NCBI GenBank assembly: GCA_030512295.1
Contig: JAULSR010000009.1
Coordinates: forward strand, 806,001-870,000
Source of the DNA: Bombardia bombarda
Lineage: Eukaryota; Ascomycota; Sordariomycetes; Sordariales; Lasiosphaeriaceae
Direction: 5' to 3'
Length of the DNA stretch: 64,000 nucleotides
Part shown: one piece after another, positions 35,936 to 48,400 of the stretch
How positions within the stretch are numbered: position 1 is the first letter of the stretch
Layout of the letters: every line of letters starts with the position of its first letter
Program-made: the position numbers and the translations under genes
Notes under the pieces: generated by a model
Seen by the model: the letters and a program-made list of their open reading frames with translations, nothing else
Told to the model about the DNA's origin: nothing
Databases searched by the model: none

Positions 35936-37054
35936 TCAGTCTCGACGAGGGCGTGGCGACCTGCTGCGACTTCCCCTGCGATCTGAGCGAACGCGGTCCT
36001 CTGGAACGTGACTCCTCCGTGTAGGATGGACGCCCGCATCCTCGCTGTCGTGCCTGTAGCGTCTCTCGCGATCTTTCCTGTCGTCCTCGTCCCTAGGGCG
36101 GCGGTGTTCGGTTGTTTCGCGGTCCTTGTCTCGCCGGCTTCCCCTGTCCCGAGAATCTCGACGATGTCTCTCGCGTCGGTCCGCATCCTCGTCTCGATCT
36201 CTATCTGCCCGGGATCCCTTCTCGGTCGCTACCGGCGGCGACTCGTCTCTCCTTGAGGATATCCGCTTCCTCTCAGGCTCGCGACTGTCCCTGTCGCGGG
36301 TTGTGCGTCGATCCTTGTCACCATCATCATCCCTCCTCGACCGGTGCGAACGGTGATGATGATGATGATGATGATGATGACGATGAGAGCTGTCTCTGTC
36401 CTTATCTCTATGACTCCTGCTATGTCTCTCGCTCCTCTTCTTCTCCTTCCTCAGCGCCTCCTCCACCTCCTTCTTCTTCTCGTCAATCAAGAACTGCTTC
36501 ATGGGGTCGTCATCGTCATGATCCCTAATCAGCTTCTGCAGCTCCTCTTCCTCCTTCAACATCGGCCTGCTCTTCGCCTTGCCCTCTTCTTCTTCTTCCT
36601 CCTCCTCGTCCTCTTCCTCACTCTCGTCCTCACTCCTCAACCCCTTCTCCGCCCTCTCCCTCCTCAACATATCCTCCCAGCCAACCTTCCCCTCCTCGGG
36701 ATCTTCGTCGTCTCTCATCTTATACCTTGCGTGGTCTACACTCACCAGTCGGCCGGCGATCTCGGCACCACCCAGGTTGTCGACGGCGAGGTCGGTGCTG
36801 CGTTGGTCTTCGTACTTGAGCCAGCCGAAGCCCTTGCTCTTGCCCGTCTCCTTGTCGCGAGCCAGCTTGAGGAATACGGGCTCGCCAAATTGGCTGAAGA
36901 TGGTGATGACGTCGCCCTCGGTCAGGTCGTAGGGCAGGCCGCCAAAGTAGATGTAGGCCGTGTCGCGGTAGTCGGTGTGCCACGAGGCAGACGGGGACAC
37001 GCCATTTTCGATCTCGCGCTTGTTGAGCGCCTGGATTGCGCGGATTTTGTTCAT
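35936..37054 (-). CDS. IST3: Ist3/Snu17-type RRM protein, RES/U2 snRNP splicing factor
   Basis: RNA-binding member of the RES complex, which acts in pre-mRNA retention and splicing with the U2 snRNP. Single exon, 372 aa. The N-terminus MNKIRAIQALNKREIENGVS is the family signature. One RRM follows with RNP2 IYFGGL (residues 35-40) and RNP1 KGFGWLKY (74-81), then VDHARYK, typical of the U2AF-homology-like RRM. The long C-terminal tail is acidic, then contains a run of nine His, then RS/RD-rich repeats, as in animal RBMX2 and far longer than in yeast. The start is the ATG at 37054; upstream in-frame codons belong to the leader. Confidence 0.92.
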   Translation of the reverse strand: MNKIRAIQALNKREIENGVSPSASWHTDYRDTAYIYFGGLPYDLTEGDVITIFSQFGEPVFLKLARDKETGKSKGFGWLKYEDQRSTDLAVDNLGGAEIAGRLVSVDHARYKMRDDEDPEEGKVGWEDMLRRERAEKGLRSEDESEEEDEEEEEEEEGKAKSRPMLKEEEELQKLIRDHDDDDPMKQFLIDEKKKEVEEALRKEKKRSERHSRSHRDKDRDSSHRHHHHHHHHHRSHRSRRDDDGDKDRRTTRDRDSREPERKRISSRRDESPPVATEKGSRADRDRDEDADRRERHRRDSRDRGSRRDKDRETTEHRRPRDEDDRKDRERRYRHDSEDAGVHPTRRSHVPEDRVRSDRRGSRSRSPRPRRD

Positions 37055-37945
37055 TGTTTGCGCAGAGAGAAGAGGGGTCGTTGGACCGTTGTGAGTTCGT
37101 GGGCGTTGCTCGTGGACGTGGGTTATGTGGTGGTGGAGGGTTGGTATTTTGGTGGTCGCGTTGCGATGCGTAGGTAGGTAGCTAAGAAGTCGGTGCTTGG
37201 AGTGATGATGCCATGCCAGCAAACCAAAAGGCTTGCGGGCGGCAGGCAACTCGAGTCGCAGGGTTAGGGGTCCGAGATTGATTGTTAGCGCAGTTCTTTG
37301 GAATTTGGACCACCTTAGCCTTCGCATCCCGTTCTTTCTCTTCCCAATCATGCAAAAACTTGGGTGCTTCATTATCCTTGATACCAACCACACCACCATT
37401 CCAGCTTTAATAGCAATAATGAGGTTGACAGCCAGGAATGAATGGCTCGGTGGTTCGTCAGCCGATTGACTCGATTCCGAGTGACTTTTAGGGGAGCGGA
37501 GTCCTTCGATCAGTACTTTTATCATCTTATCATGCTGCACACGGCCGGGCCAATGGGAAAGACGCGTGGGTTGGCCTCCCCTGCGGATTTCAGTTTCCTA
37601 ATGCAGACAACACCAGACGCGATGGAGGAGCTGCGTGGTCATGGCGGACGAGATCAAAGCGCGAGGATGTTGTCATATGAGAGCAGTGTGAATATCAAGA
37701 TATTTTAATTATGAGAAGACTTATTGCGGAAGCAACAGCATCTTAGACCCTAGTTATTGGTGACAATGGCTGTCTTTTAGCCAGATTTAATACTAGGATG
37801 CCACAACAAACTCTTTGTATTATCTCACAGATAGCTAATTATTCCACTGATAACCATTCCATTACAGTACCCAAAGAAAACCCCGTTAGGAGGATGACCC
37901 AAGCCATACTCTGAAGAACATGACCGGCTTCAAGCTCTCGGTCTT
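37055..37945. other. Intergenic, no gene seen
   Basis: Left margin of the gene-poor 37-61 kb block. Nothing recognised. Confidence 0.5.
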
Positions 37946-38726
37946 TTATTTAGAGGGCCAATCTTCCATCTCTTCCGGTCTTTCATGCACTGCTTTCGGA
38001 GCAGATACCACTGAGGGGTCAACTGCTTCCACGTAAACCACATAATCCGTTGCCAAATGGTTTTGAGAGGCAACCGCTCCAACATGCAGTGTTCCACAAA
38101 CCTCGCCCTGTGCCAATGCAGTAGTACCATCATTGCGCTGCGTCGCACATCGCAGCAAGATGGCGCCGCATGAACCGCTGCCGAGAATGCAAGACTTGCT
38201 CGAGGTGCTTGCACCGAGGATGCCTTGCTTGCGGGCTACGTACAGCACCTCCTGGGGGCCCAACCGCCTGGGGGTGCGATCCTGTCCTGCCCAACACCCA
38301 TCGCCGTCCCAACGATTCCAGCATCTGTTTCCCAGTGGCGGGGGAATCGATGCAGAACTCGTGATGGAGGTTGGGGCCCTGGCCGAGGACGAATGCTTTT
38401 ACAGTCGCAGCAGTCCTGAGCGCGACGTGTGAGGAGTTGTGTTCGAATATGATGCCCTCGTGTGAAGCAGTTGCCCGGGTGATGTCGTCTGTTTGGCTAG
38501 CTCCATGTCGTGGTGGCGTGGGGGTGTTTGGCAGCGGGCCGTTGTGGTACCGTAACGGTACAAAGCAGTCCCTGACGGTCTGAGGTAAGCTGGACAGTCG
38601 TTCCAGGTGTGCTGTTTTGTCCAGTGCTGGCAGCTCAACGATGAGGTTGTTGGAGAGGAACGTGATGGCCTCGCAGTCCGGGAAGTGAAGGATGGCCAAG
38701 TCGGTGATGGTCGCGTCGGTATTCAT
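37946..38726 (-). CDS. Unrecognised candidate gene, two overlapping open frames
   Basis: An open frame runs 38726..38130 (198 codons from ATG) and a second runs to 37946 in another frame, overlapping around 38263-38130. The first looks protein-like up to about GKQMLESLGRRW, the second from LGPQEVLYVARKQGILGA to its end. An intron or frameshift near 38250-38310 could join them, but I find no clean splice pair of matching phase. I recognise no domain. It could also be chance open frames. Confidence 0.3.
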
Positions 38727-40250
38727 GGCTGTTAAATGGTTCAGATGGTGCAGAGAACTGAGAGATATTGCGTTGAGAAACTGGAAGGGTTGCAGGTGTT
38801 GACGGATAATTTGAATAATTGTTTCCAGGATTCAAAGGCAAACGAGAGACGACGACAAAGCCTCCTAATAAATACCAGGTAAGGACACCTTTCTCTGCGG
38901 GGCGGTGCAATTGTCACGGGCAGGAACAAGAACCTTTCTCCTCTCGGTCACGAGCCAGAACCATGTTAAGTTTTAGGACACATATCAGTGCTAAGCTGGT
39001 GGCGTCATTTACTCGGCATCTGTTTGTACTGTACGTACTGGATACTATTATGGTCCGTGGGGAGTGGCGGCAGGTTCCGATGCCATGGTCAATCACGAAG
39101 GTTTGCAATAAGAATTTGCCTCTACCGCTTTTAGGAATCGAAAAGCATAAAAATCTGAAGGGTTCGGTGTGGCTGAAAGCCAAAAATGGTACAAGCTGTT
39201 ATGACTTATGCTTTACATCGTACCCATGGGATCCACTAATCGGTGTAAGTCAAGAAGGAGCAGGCATATAAACATAGCTTTACTTGGGCTTACGGAGAAA
39301 AGGAAGAGCCTTTGTGGACCGCTTTCGGCCTCTGAAGCTCGAAGAAGTCACAAGACGATGAACATAGAGACTGACCCGTCCATCACTGATTGACTTGTGA
39401 TAGCAAGGTGTTTAAACTTCTCCTTGGCTTATAATTGCAAACATGGATGGGTCTAGCAACAGATGAGCCCTCTAGATCGTCACTCATATGCAAGCCCGTG
39501 GTTCCCAACTATCGCAGGCACATGCTGTTCCTTCTACTGAGTCATATCTGATGGAGTAGGTATGCTGTGGGTGGTCAGGGTCAGTGACTTTGAATAATCA
39601 GTAAGGTGATCACATATTCTGACGGTTTGATTTCTATCACATTCTATTAGCGCAAAGGTTTCCCCTGGATGCAGCACTAAGGGCAATTTGGAGATAAACA
39701 TGTGATGAGGAGGGCTCTCCTATTGCGGATATGAGAATAAATTCAATTCCTCCTCTCTGGAGCACGGGAAAGTATGGTTAGTAAAACCCATGTGGTCCGT
39801 TACAAATTCTCATGTTTGATCCGTCTCAGACATTGTGTTGACCACATGTGAACAGAACTCTTCATGACCCTAATCTTGAAACTCACATCATACTTTACGC
39901 CAAGACGAGGCAGTATCGGAGATGTCTGACGTGTCAAGTAGCTTAAGAGCAGAGAATAATAGGTTTAGGCTTGTGATCACCGTGTCTGGATGGGGTATAA
40001 ATACCTCCAACCCCCTCCCTTCTTAAGCCAGTCAATCTCTCACTCCAAGTCTTCTCTTACAATTACCAAACTTGCAATTTATCAATTCAAGCCAGCCTCA
40101 ACGAACCACAAACGCTACACAACGCAGCTACACATCTCGCTCACACTCTACAACATCAGTGTCAACCTCAGTGGCATCTATCAACTACAATCAAGTCCAC
40201 AGGACCTCAAACCAACGAGCAAAAGCGGCCAACACAAACCACCAGAAGCC
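38727..40250. other. Intergenic, no gene seen except the promoter of the next gene
   Basis: About 1.5 kb without a supported gene. The last 260 bases are the promoter and leader of the coiled-coil gene. Confidence 0.5.
39996..40003 (+). promoter_or_regulatory. TATA box of the coiled-coil gene
   Basis: TATAAATA about 250 bases before the ATG, followed by a CT-rich stretch and then a long CAA-rich leader without any ATG, a layout common for strongly regulated fungal promoters. Confidence 0.55.
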
Positions 40251-41096
40251 ATGTCTGCTCTGAACAACCCTGGTGCCGCATCGCCGGCCACATCCGCGGC
40301 CACATCAGTCTTGGGCCAAGAACTCCTTGCAGCGATCAATGACCGCTGCCAACACCACATAGCCAGGCTGCATCAAGCCATCGATGCAAGCCTCGGAACC
40401 GCCGACCTCATTGGAACCATCAGTCGCGTCTCCAACACGTTCAACCAAGAGACTGCTATCTTGCAAGAGGACTATGGCTTCTCTGCAGGGCAACTGTCCA
40501 CCCCCACCATAGATATTAACATCATAGGCCTCCTCGTCGAGAAACTGGCCACATCCAAGCAAAATCACGCTTCCCAGCTGGCACAGACCATGGAAAGTCA
40601 TGCTGCCGAGCTACAACTAATCAGAGAAAACCACGCTTCCCAACTGGCACAGGCCAAGGAAAGCCATGCTACCGAGCTGCAAATCCTCAGAGAGAAGCAC
40701 ACTATCAAGCTGAAAAATGTCAAAGAAGATCACGATATTAAGTCGAAACGTGCCAGGAAACGCCATCGGACCGAGCTTCAAGATCTTCAAAATGAGCTTG
40801 ATGCCACGCAGGAGGCCGAAACGCAACTCACCAAGGAGAACGAAGAGCTCGATGCCGAGCTCGTAGACATGCAGAACCGGCTTACCGATTCAATAGCTGC
40901 CGAGCGGGAGCTGGGCGGGCAGCTAGATCAGGAACGATCCCAACGCGAGGAGGAGATCAAGGAGGCGGTGGCGAGGGAAAGACAAAAGCTTGGAGATGAG
41001 CACTTGGACACCGAGATGAAGGTTCACCATCTCACAAACAGAATAAGGGCCATGAATATCTGCCAGGACAGCTTGTTTCAAACTACGAAGTTCTAG
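40251..41096 (+). CDS. Coiled-coil protein with a 22-residue internal duplication, unknown function
   Basis: 281 aa. The frame is open upstream to 39990, but I start at the ATG 40251, the first ATG after the TATA box and in a good context (GCCATGTC). Residues 1-110 are Ala/Ser-rich then globular; residues 110-270 are almost continuous charged coiled coil. A 22-residue unit, NHASQLAQ..ESHA.ELQ, occurs twice in direct tandem (about 40564-40695) with a decayed third copy. No signal peptide or TM. It sits alone in the gene-poor block; I know no family for it. The intact frame in a RIP-prone region argues it is expressed. Confidence 0.65.
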   Translation: MSALNNPGAASPATSAATSVLGQELLAAINDRCQHHIARLHQAIDASLGTADLIGTISRVSNTFNQETAILQEDYGFSAGQLSTPTIDINIIGLLVEKLATSKQNHASQLAQTMESHAAELQLIRENHASQLAQAKESHATELQILREKHTIKLKNVKEDHDIKSKRARKRHRTELQDLQNELDATQEAETQLTKENEELDAELVDMQNRLTDSIAAERELGGQLDQERSQREEEIKEAVARERQKLGDEHLDTEMKVHHLTNRIRAMNICQDSLFQTTKF

Positions 41097-44000
41097 TTCT
41101 AGACTATGAGCTGGAGAGACCAGCATCGCCAGCGTACGACGGCCCTAGGCGCCTGGCCGTCGGGATGAGGATGACGACAACGACAATGACGACAACGACA
41201 ATGACGACAATAAGGATGATGAGGAGGAGGAGGGGTGGGAATGGGAATTGGATGGGAATGGTCAGAGAAATGGACAGGTGGGTGTCACAGGAAGGGTCTC
41301 CCCTGTGGTGCCAGGTATTAGATGGCCCCCAAACTGCACCAAAAAAAAATAAAAACAATTATATCATTGATGATTTAAAACCATGCATGGTCCAATGTGA
41401 ACAACTGCCGCCCACATGTATGATAGTATGGAACAAGTTGATTTTTGATGTCGTAGCATAGAACAGGGTCACTAGGAAGAGGTTTGTTATAGAGTTGTGA
41501 TTTGTTTCAATGTGTGATGCTATTAGTAGACTTTTAGTAGTGTTTAGCCCCCTGTCACTACCCTCGTCAACAAAGCAGTAGTCCAGTACCTCAAAAGGCG
41601 GGTGTTAAAAAATCGGTGTTTCCTCCAAAGGTTCGTGGATACCTAGTATGATGGCCTTCTGTGAAAATTTTCTAACCATTTTGCAAGCCAAGATAATTCA
41701 GACGGTAAGATCTACGAGTAAACACGTTGCACAGAGGTGATCAGACATGTGCGTTACTACTTTTTCAGCAAAACACCCAGTACTCAAACCGGTAACGCAT
41801 CTAGCCTGCTCAGACTCTTGATAAGTACATAGAACCAATACCAATGGTCATGTGCAAAGAATCAAACTCCATCAACGATCCCAGAGTTGGCAATCTATGC
41901 AGGAAAAAAAAGTATGTTCGGGCTACCCCAGGGCCTAGATACGTGGGTTGCATGTGGCAGATCCAAACCTATCTCCGGACAGCTTGTTCGGCTCTATGGA
42001 CTTCTCGCGGAGGACACCTATCTAATATTGTATATATGTTGCCATGTAATTCCATCAACATCCCTCCGCCAATATTCGGTGAAGAGGAAATTCAGTATTT
42101 GCATGACGTACATGAGTCACTCCATCATGTTGCCACCACCAGATAGATGATTTTCATCCAAAAATAGCAAAGTTCTGCATGATTCTTCTGAAGCATCACT
42201 TTCATTGACGTCATCACTTTCATTGACGTCGGAATAGTTCACGCACCAAACATGGACGTCAGGTTAGGAATCAGCTCCCCAAATAGGTTAGTGTAGAAAT
42301 CTCTACCAGCAGCTTATACAACGAAAGCATGGGAACACCTCAGGAACTCAATCATTAAAGTTACTGTCCGCATCCTCATGCATTGTTGGCATTGAGTTCC
42401 TCGTGGATGGGATGGGCACCGTCCTCGGGAGTTACATCCGCAACCACGCACATTGCATGCAGCCACAAACATCCATGTCCACAATTAAGTACCCGCTGTC
42501 ATAACTGGTCCTACGAGACACTTAATTCGTTACAGATGCAACATGATCCGCCGATAGAAGGAGCGTCAAGTCTCTCCCCTCGGAAGGTGGGTTTTAGTTC
42601 GGAGATGGCTCTGTGTCTGGGGATTGTTCTCCCGTAATAGAACCGACCAGTCTAGTTGTCACAGGTAGTCCGCCGAAATGCCCAGCCTACATTCGACTCA
42701 ACGCCACCGGGGTACATGTGTACATGGCGATTAATCCCACACGAAGGCTACGGGAAAACGCCCAAGGTCTACCTACTACCAAGGTTAAGTATTTTCCAAG
42801 TACTATGTACCCAGACTGGCAGGTGAACAATACCTACCCTAGACCAGACCTAGAGCTAGTAGCTACTTGAACCCTTCACTCCCAGATAACCAGCCACCCA
42901 AACTTTGATAAGTAACCTCCTTAACCCTTTCCACTGCCCCTTCCACCCACTTCCATTCTTCCCGCCCCAGAAAGTATGTACCGGCACTAGGAAGTATCCA
43001 AGTACAAGTTGTCGATATACATCCCTCCACTTCTACCCTCCGAATTCTCAGCCATTTGCTCCACCCCCCGGTCCCATGTCTCACCCACACGCACCGCGCA
43101 CATGTTACTCACACGCACCCCACCCACTCGACTACACTATCCTCAACGACGATAACGGCGACCGCTCCGAAATCCACAAAAGTGGTCCACGCGGAAAAGC
43201 CAATTCAAAAAACACGAAAACCAACACCTCCTAACCACAAGCCACAAAATTAAATCGGTGAACAACCCCCCCACACTCCCCCTCCTCTCCCCGATTTCAC
43301 CAGAATCCAAAAAGAGTCTCCCACCACCCTAGAAAAATACTTGCAAGAGAGGTCAAGATGGGTAAAAGACTTTCAAATCTTGAACACGCCACGTGGCGCG
43401 CTTCGGGAATCTGAACCCACTTGCTTTCGGTCCGAGACTACAGGATACATGTCCGTGATGAGATGATCAGCGGTCGTAGAGGTAACGCATGCATTTACCC
43501 GATTGTTGAATCTTCAAGTCCTCAAAGTCCTTATCAATCTGAAACGGCTTCGTGTCGTGTCCGTAAGAACGCCCTTCGCACCAAGCCGGTCCTTTGCTTG
43601 CGACGAAACAACTAAACCTTTGTCTCGGTATGGAACATGCTTTGGCTCGTAACGATTGCCTTTGTAATAATTCTATTGGCCAAAGAAATAACCATAGTCT
43701 ACAGCAACTGCAAGTTGTCATTCTTTCATAGATGCCAGAGAACGCGCGGCCAGCTTTTGCAGCTGCCTATCATCATTCGAAAGTCGCATCACGTCAAGAG
43801 CGGGGAATGTGGTCGTCATGATTCAGAGATGCCATACCTACTGGCAGACCAGCCTAGCTAAGAGAAAACAGGCGTGATAATGCAAGCCCAAAGACCAAGC
43901 CCCTACACCGAAGACCGACTCCATTTCCCATGGCAGAAAAAAAAAATAAGAAACATGTCCACTCCAGATCGCGCGGACTTTCCAGAAGGTGCATAAACAT

Positions 44001-44422
44001 GACGACGGGTTAACCTCTCTCTGCCCCTCAAGTGAAGGTTCTGCGAGTGTCTCAAACGTGATGTATATCTGCCCCGCCGCCAAAAAAGAAAGAATCGAAA
44101 AGCTAAATATGTGCCACACAAGCATGAAAATGCAGTGCTCAAGAAAAGAAATAAAATAAAGGCTCAGGGCAGTCTACCTGTCGGCAACACCGTGTCCGTG
44201 AACTCCAAAGTCAGAGTCGAGACTGGTCACTTACCAGGAGTATGCCCTTGCCAAGAAGTAGAAGAGAATAAATCGACTCCATATATCCCATTGAATTCCT
44301 TCTCATAACCATATGATGTGAAGAATCAAATAAGAGAATTTGTACACAGTCGAGAGGTGTATGTACTGGAGGAGAAATAGGCTCGGAGCGCCCGATCGAG
44401 TGTCTCATCATGATGGGGCAGC
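41097..44422. other. Large intergenic stretch with small repeats
   Basis: About 3.3 kb without a supported gene. It contains a GACAAC/GACAATGAC repeat (41170-41220), an 18-bp direct repeat with cAMP-response-type sites (42194-42229), and more TACCT/AGGTA words (42770-42850). Confidence 0.5.
42194..42229 (+). repeat. 18-bp direct repeat containing TGACGT sites
   Basis: CATCACTTTCATTGACGT occurs twice head to tail. The first junction makes the perfect palindrome TGACGTCA (42206-42213), the binding site of ATF/CREB bZIP factors; the second ends TGACGTCG. Confidence 0.8.
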
Positions 44423-45445
44423 TTACTGCTCAACACCCTTTACGGTGGCCTGGCCGAGAGGAGGCAGAACATTGGTACCGTATTCGCCACCCATGTTACC
44501 TATAAAGTGTTAGCACACACATCATTCAGTCTGGAGGAATTAGGATCGTCTTACCAGGAGGATAGTAGTTGCAAACAGTGTACCACGCGTCGAAACTAGG
44601 ATTCATAGTTCCCGCTGGGCAGAGCTGCGAAGCACAACCAACTTGCAACGTATCCTTCCAAACAAGCTGTGAAAAGTGGCCCCATTTTTCAAAGTTGGCC
44701 ATGTTGGGGTTCGCCTTGCCGTAGTCACCGGCAGGCCATTGGTTGATCTCGCCGTTGTACCACTGATCAGAGGCCGACATTGCCATAGCACCTGAAGCAC
44801 CGAGGCCCTCTGCGTTTGAAGACGAGCCCCACATGGCAATGTTCTGACCGTATCCGCCGCCGCCAGGGCTCCTAGAAAGGGTTAGCAAATATGATCTTAG
44901 ACAGAACAAGAGGAATGGGTTACATACAGATCGTGTGCAAATTTACAGCTGGCTGCTGTAGTGGCCGCATAGCTAGCGTAGCTATCTCCCCACGTCAGTG
45001 CACCTGCGGAGTGGTTGAAACGGTGGACGTTGTGGTGCTTAAGCGCAGTGTTCTGATAGTCGTCCGAAGAAGCCTGCTGTACGGGGGCCGCGGGGGCGGC
45101 ATTATCAACAGCCGGCTCGGGCTCGGGGGCAGGAGCAGGCACGGGTGCAGGCTGAGTTGAAATCACAGGCGCAGGCGGGGGAACAACAACGACCGGTACC
45201 GACGAGGTGGCTGGCACGGGCGCAGGAACCGGAGTGGACGTGGAAGAGATGACCGAAGTCGTCGAGATTTGGGGATGCTGGCGCTGTGCACCAGGGCCAA
45301 ACACGGTGGTATGGCCCTCGGTTACAGTGACGGTGACCCACTCGACAACGAGATCAGTCTTCGTGAAGAGGCGTCGCTCCTGAAGGACAGGGCTGGCCAT
45401 GGCCATAATAACGCCAGAGGCGGCAAGAAGGATTGAGGACTTCAT
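44423..45445 (-). CDS. Secreted CAP/PR-1-like protein
   Basis: Extracellular CAP-domain protein (SCP/TAPS, Pry1 relatives), a family often binding sterols or lipids. Exons are 45445..44928, 44871..44555 and 44499..44423, in phase, giving 303 aa. A signal peptide covers about residues 1-18 (MKSSILLAASGVIMAMAS). A long Pro/Val/Ala linker precedes the CAP domain: LKHHNVHRFNHSAGALTWG with the first conserved His, YGQNIAMWG, then the CAP1 block GHFSQLVWKDTLQVGCA and CAP2 YTVCNYYPPGNMGG, the latter made only by the second splice. The usual His/Glu cavity residues are recognisable. Confidence 0.93.
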
Positions 45446-48400
45446 GGTGTCAAGATCTTTTGGTGCTTTGTGAGCAAACGATTGACTTGTCTGTTATTTT
45501 TGGTTAGTTATGTTCTTAAGAAATGCCAACGACCAGCGTTAGATTCAAGGAGTGTGGTGATTGCGTAAGCTAGGATGCCGTGATATAATGATTGTTGGGA
45601 AATGGGCGTATGAATTCAGTCGACTAAGTCGAAGTTGGGACAGGGGTGTTTAAATGGAGCGAGGAATTTGCCCTTCCTCATATACTGCTCTCTGACTTCC
45701 TTGTTTTGCTGATCGAGACATTGTCTTCGTCGGCTCATGACAAAGAGTGGTGGGCGGAGAGAGAAAAGGACTGCTAAAAGGAAATGGGATGTGGAACGGG
45801 TGTGACAAAGAATCATGGTTGGAAAACCGGACTCGTGCTGAGCCAGCAGATTACATACCTTGATGGGATGAGGACAGACGGTCGGCTCCCAATATCCTGG
45901 ATGGAGAAGATGAAGATTATGTACTCAGAGCCAGCTGGACGGAGCAGCGCTGATAGTCGAATCCTTCAAGGACGTCGGTAGTATCGTACGTCCGAGGGAG
46001 TGTGGTTAGACAACGGGTCGACCGGTTGTCGTAGATCGAGATGGTTTTCCTTCTTTTTCCTTTTCTTTTGCTCCGAAGAAGGGTCTCGGGTGGAAAACGG
46101 CCGGCCAAAGGAGTGACGAGAGGAAAAGAGACGATAAAGCTGGCTTTGGATGTCTCGATCACGGTCCACAAGCAGCCACGAGCTTGGTTCGTGTAGACGA
46201 GGTGGTGGTGGTAGGTAGAAAGGTGCAGAGAAGGACAGTCGGGGGTTCAAAGGAGTGTAAATGTCAAACAGACACCGGGCCGGTTCAAAGGAGTGAACAA
46301 AGTTGGTCGGCGGACAGGCGGGAAAGGGAGGATGCAGGTCGCGCAAGGGAAACCGGCGGCATGCGGCGAATCGAAGTTTTAAGGAAGGAACGTATTGCCA
46401 GTGGCCTGAGAAGGGAAAAAAAGTGAAGAAGGGTGGAAAGAGCAGGGGATCCGGGGATCTCGCAAGGGATCTGCAAGCGGGGCTCACTTTGCGTTGACGT
46501 CGTGAGTAAGGAAGCAGCGAGGAAATCCTTGAGGAAGGAACGAACGTACAAAGTACCAGGGTTACACACAGGAGAAGCTTGGCGGGGTGGTGGGTGTGAA
46601 GAAGTGGGGTCCTCTAATGCGCAGGGCAACGCCCAGATTGAAGCTACCCTCCCAGGTGACAAAATCCCAGCACGTTGGTCGGGGCCGTTTGATGACCCTT
46701 CAATCTACTGGATTCCCGTGCGAGGCGTGTGGGGTGCGTGTAGCACTGTCAAATCTGACGTTTGTGCAGAACAAGATACTGGCGGGTACAGCAAGGCGAG
46801 GTGCGTACCTTGGTAGGTAGAATCCATCCAGCAAAGGGATGGAGGTTCCAGTACGAAGTGATGGAGAGAGCCAATTCATGCAGGTGGCACAGACAACATG
46901 GAGAGATATCGCCATAATAAACAGTACGGGGTCCTGATGGCAGGCAGCATGCAGAGTATAAATGCTGGGTATCATTGCAGTCTGAGATTGGCCCAGCTCG
47001 AGGGCACATCCAATTGCCGTCAACAGAGATTCGACGCCTGCTAGCTGACTTCGTAAGAGAGGTGACGATACTACGGAAACTACACATGTGTTGAGCTCGA
47101 GGCCTGTTTAGGCGGCCAGGCGAGCCTCACGGTCGATTGCGCAGTCAGCTTCGGACTGTGTGACTTAAACAAATCAATTGGCTGCGGATGTCAGTGTATG
47201 TTCCCCCATGTTTCTAGATGGGCCGCCCCCCTTCAGGCGGCTACAAACACGCCCATCCACATTCTTTGCCAACGTTGTATCCAAGTGCACGGCGTCTTTT
47301 GTCCACCCCTGCCTTAGCCCCTCAGAGTTCCCGGTCTTGCGTCCCCAGCCAATCTGACCAATCTGGTACCTGCATGACTGGCGGGGTCGGTGCGGGCCAT
47401 CGGGTTCTAGCAGCGATTGCCCCAGCACTGAGAAAGAGAGTGACTTCCTGAAACAGCGCTAATTTCATTGCCCGTTAATCGAGCTGGAATTGATCGCACT
47501 AACGCTAGCATTAGCGCTTCGCAGACGTCTGGCCGGCAGCGTTAACAATTTCCTTGTGACGGAGAGAGCCGCCGCCATGGTCGTGATAATTTCTGGGCTT
47601 CAGATGGCAGGCGCAATCAGCGCCTTTGGTGGTCAGATTTTTACGTCGTCGCGTGCTCAGGTCCTCAAGGTACCCATCGTGGAGTCGGGCGATTCCCATC
47701 CTTTGACCAAAGTAATTTCATAGGCTATTACCTGCACCGCCTAAAGTTCTTGTCACTAATATTCTTCCAGTTTCCCACATATAACGTCTACACGCGATTC
47801 AGTGTCACAATGCATTCTGGCCCGTGATCGATGCCCGCGCTTGCCGCATTGCTCGCGAACTCCTTTAAATGACAGCTGAGAGGCACGATCTTGTTATGAA
47901 GCCAGCCAAGATTCGTCTCGCTGCCAGCCGCCAAAAGCTCGCAGTTTCAGATGCCTCGCCCCACAATGACCCCACCAATCTTTCGACCCCAACGACTTCC
48001 AAGACCTTCGCTCCCTTCTCCCTAGACCTGGGCCAGTAAGGCGTAACAAATGAGAAGCCCCGCGTTGCCCGCCACTTCCTGAAATCTCCCCTTGGTGATT
48101 GATCAGTGAAGCGTCGCGCACGATCAAGTAGAGCGAACCCGACCCGCCTAGATCGCCGACTTCCATGTGCGCGAGAAACCCCGGGATTGAACAGTGTATT
48201 GCCCATTATTAGGGCTAATTAACGTCATGCGGCGTGCCTGATCGACTGTCCCACGATAGGAGAATGAGCCGGTTGGTTCCCAGTAACAAAAGCTGCCAAA
48301 ACATCGCTGCCAAACACCATGGCCACGCGTGGACTGGCGGGTGGTACTTGGGAAATCGCCTTTTACCCCGGACGAAGATCTTCAGGCCTCTAGAACTAGT

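Noticed and set aside
43364..43440. tRNA-like stretch (GTCAAGATGG start, GGGTTCAGATTCCC on the other strand)
   Set aside because: The two parts lie on opposite strands and no cloverleaf with paired acceptor and T stem could be drawn.
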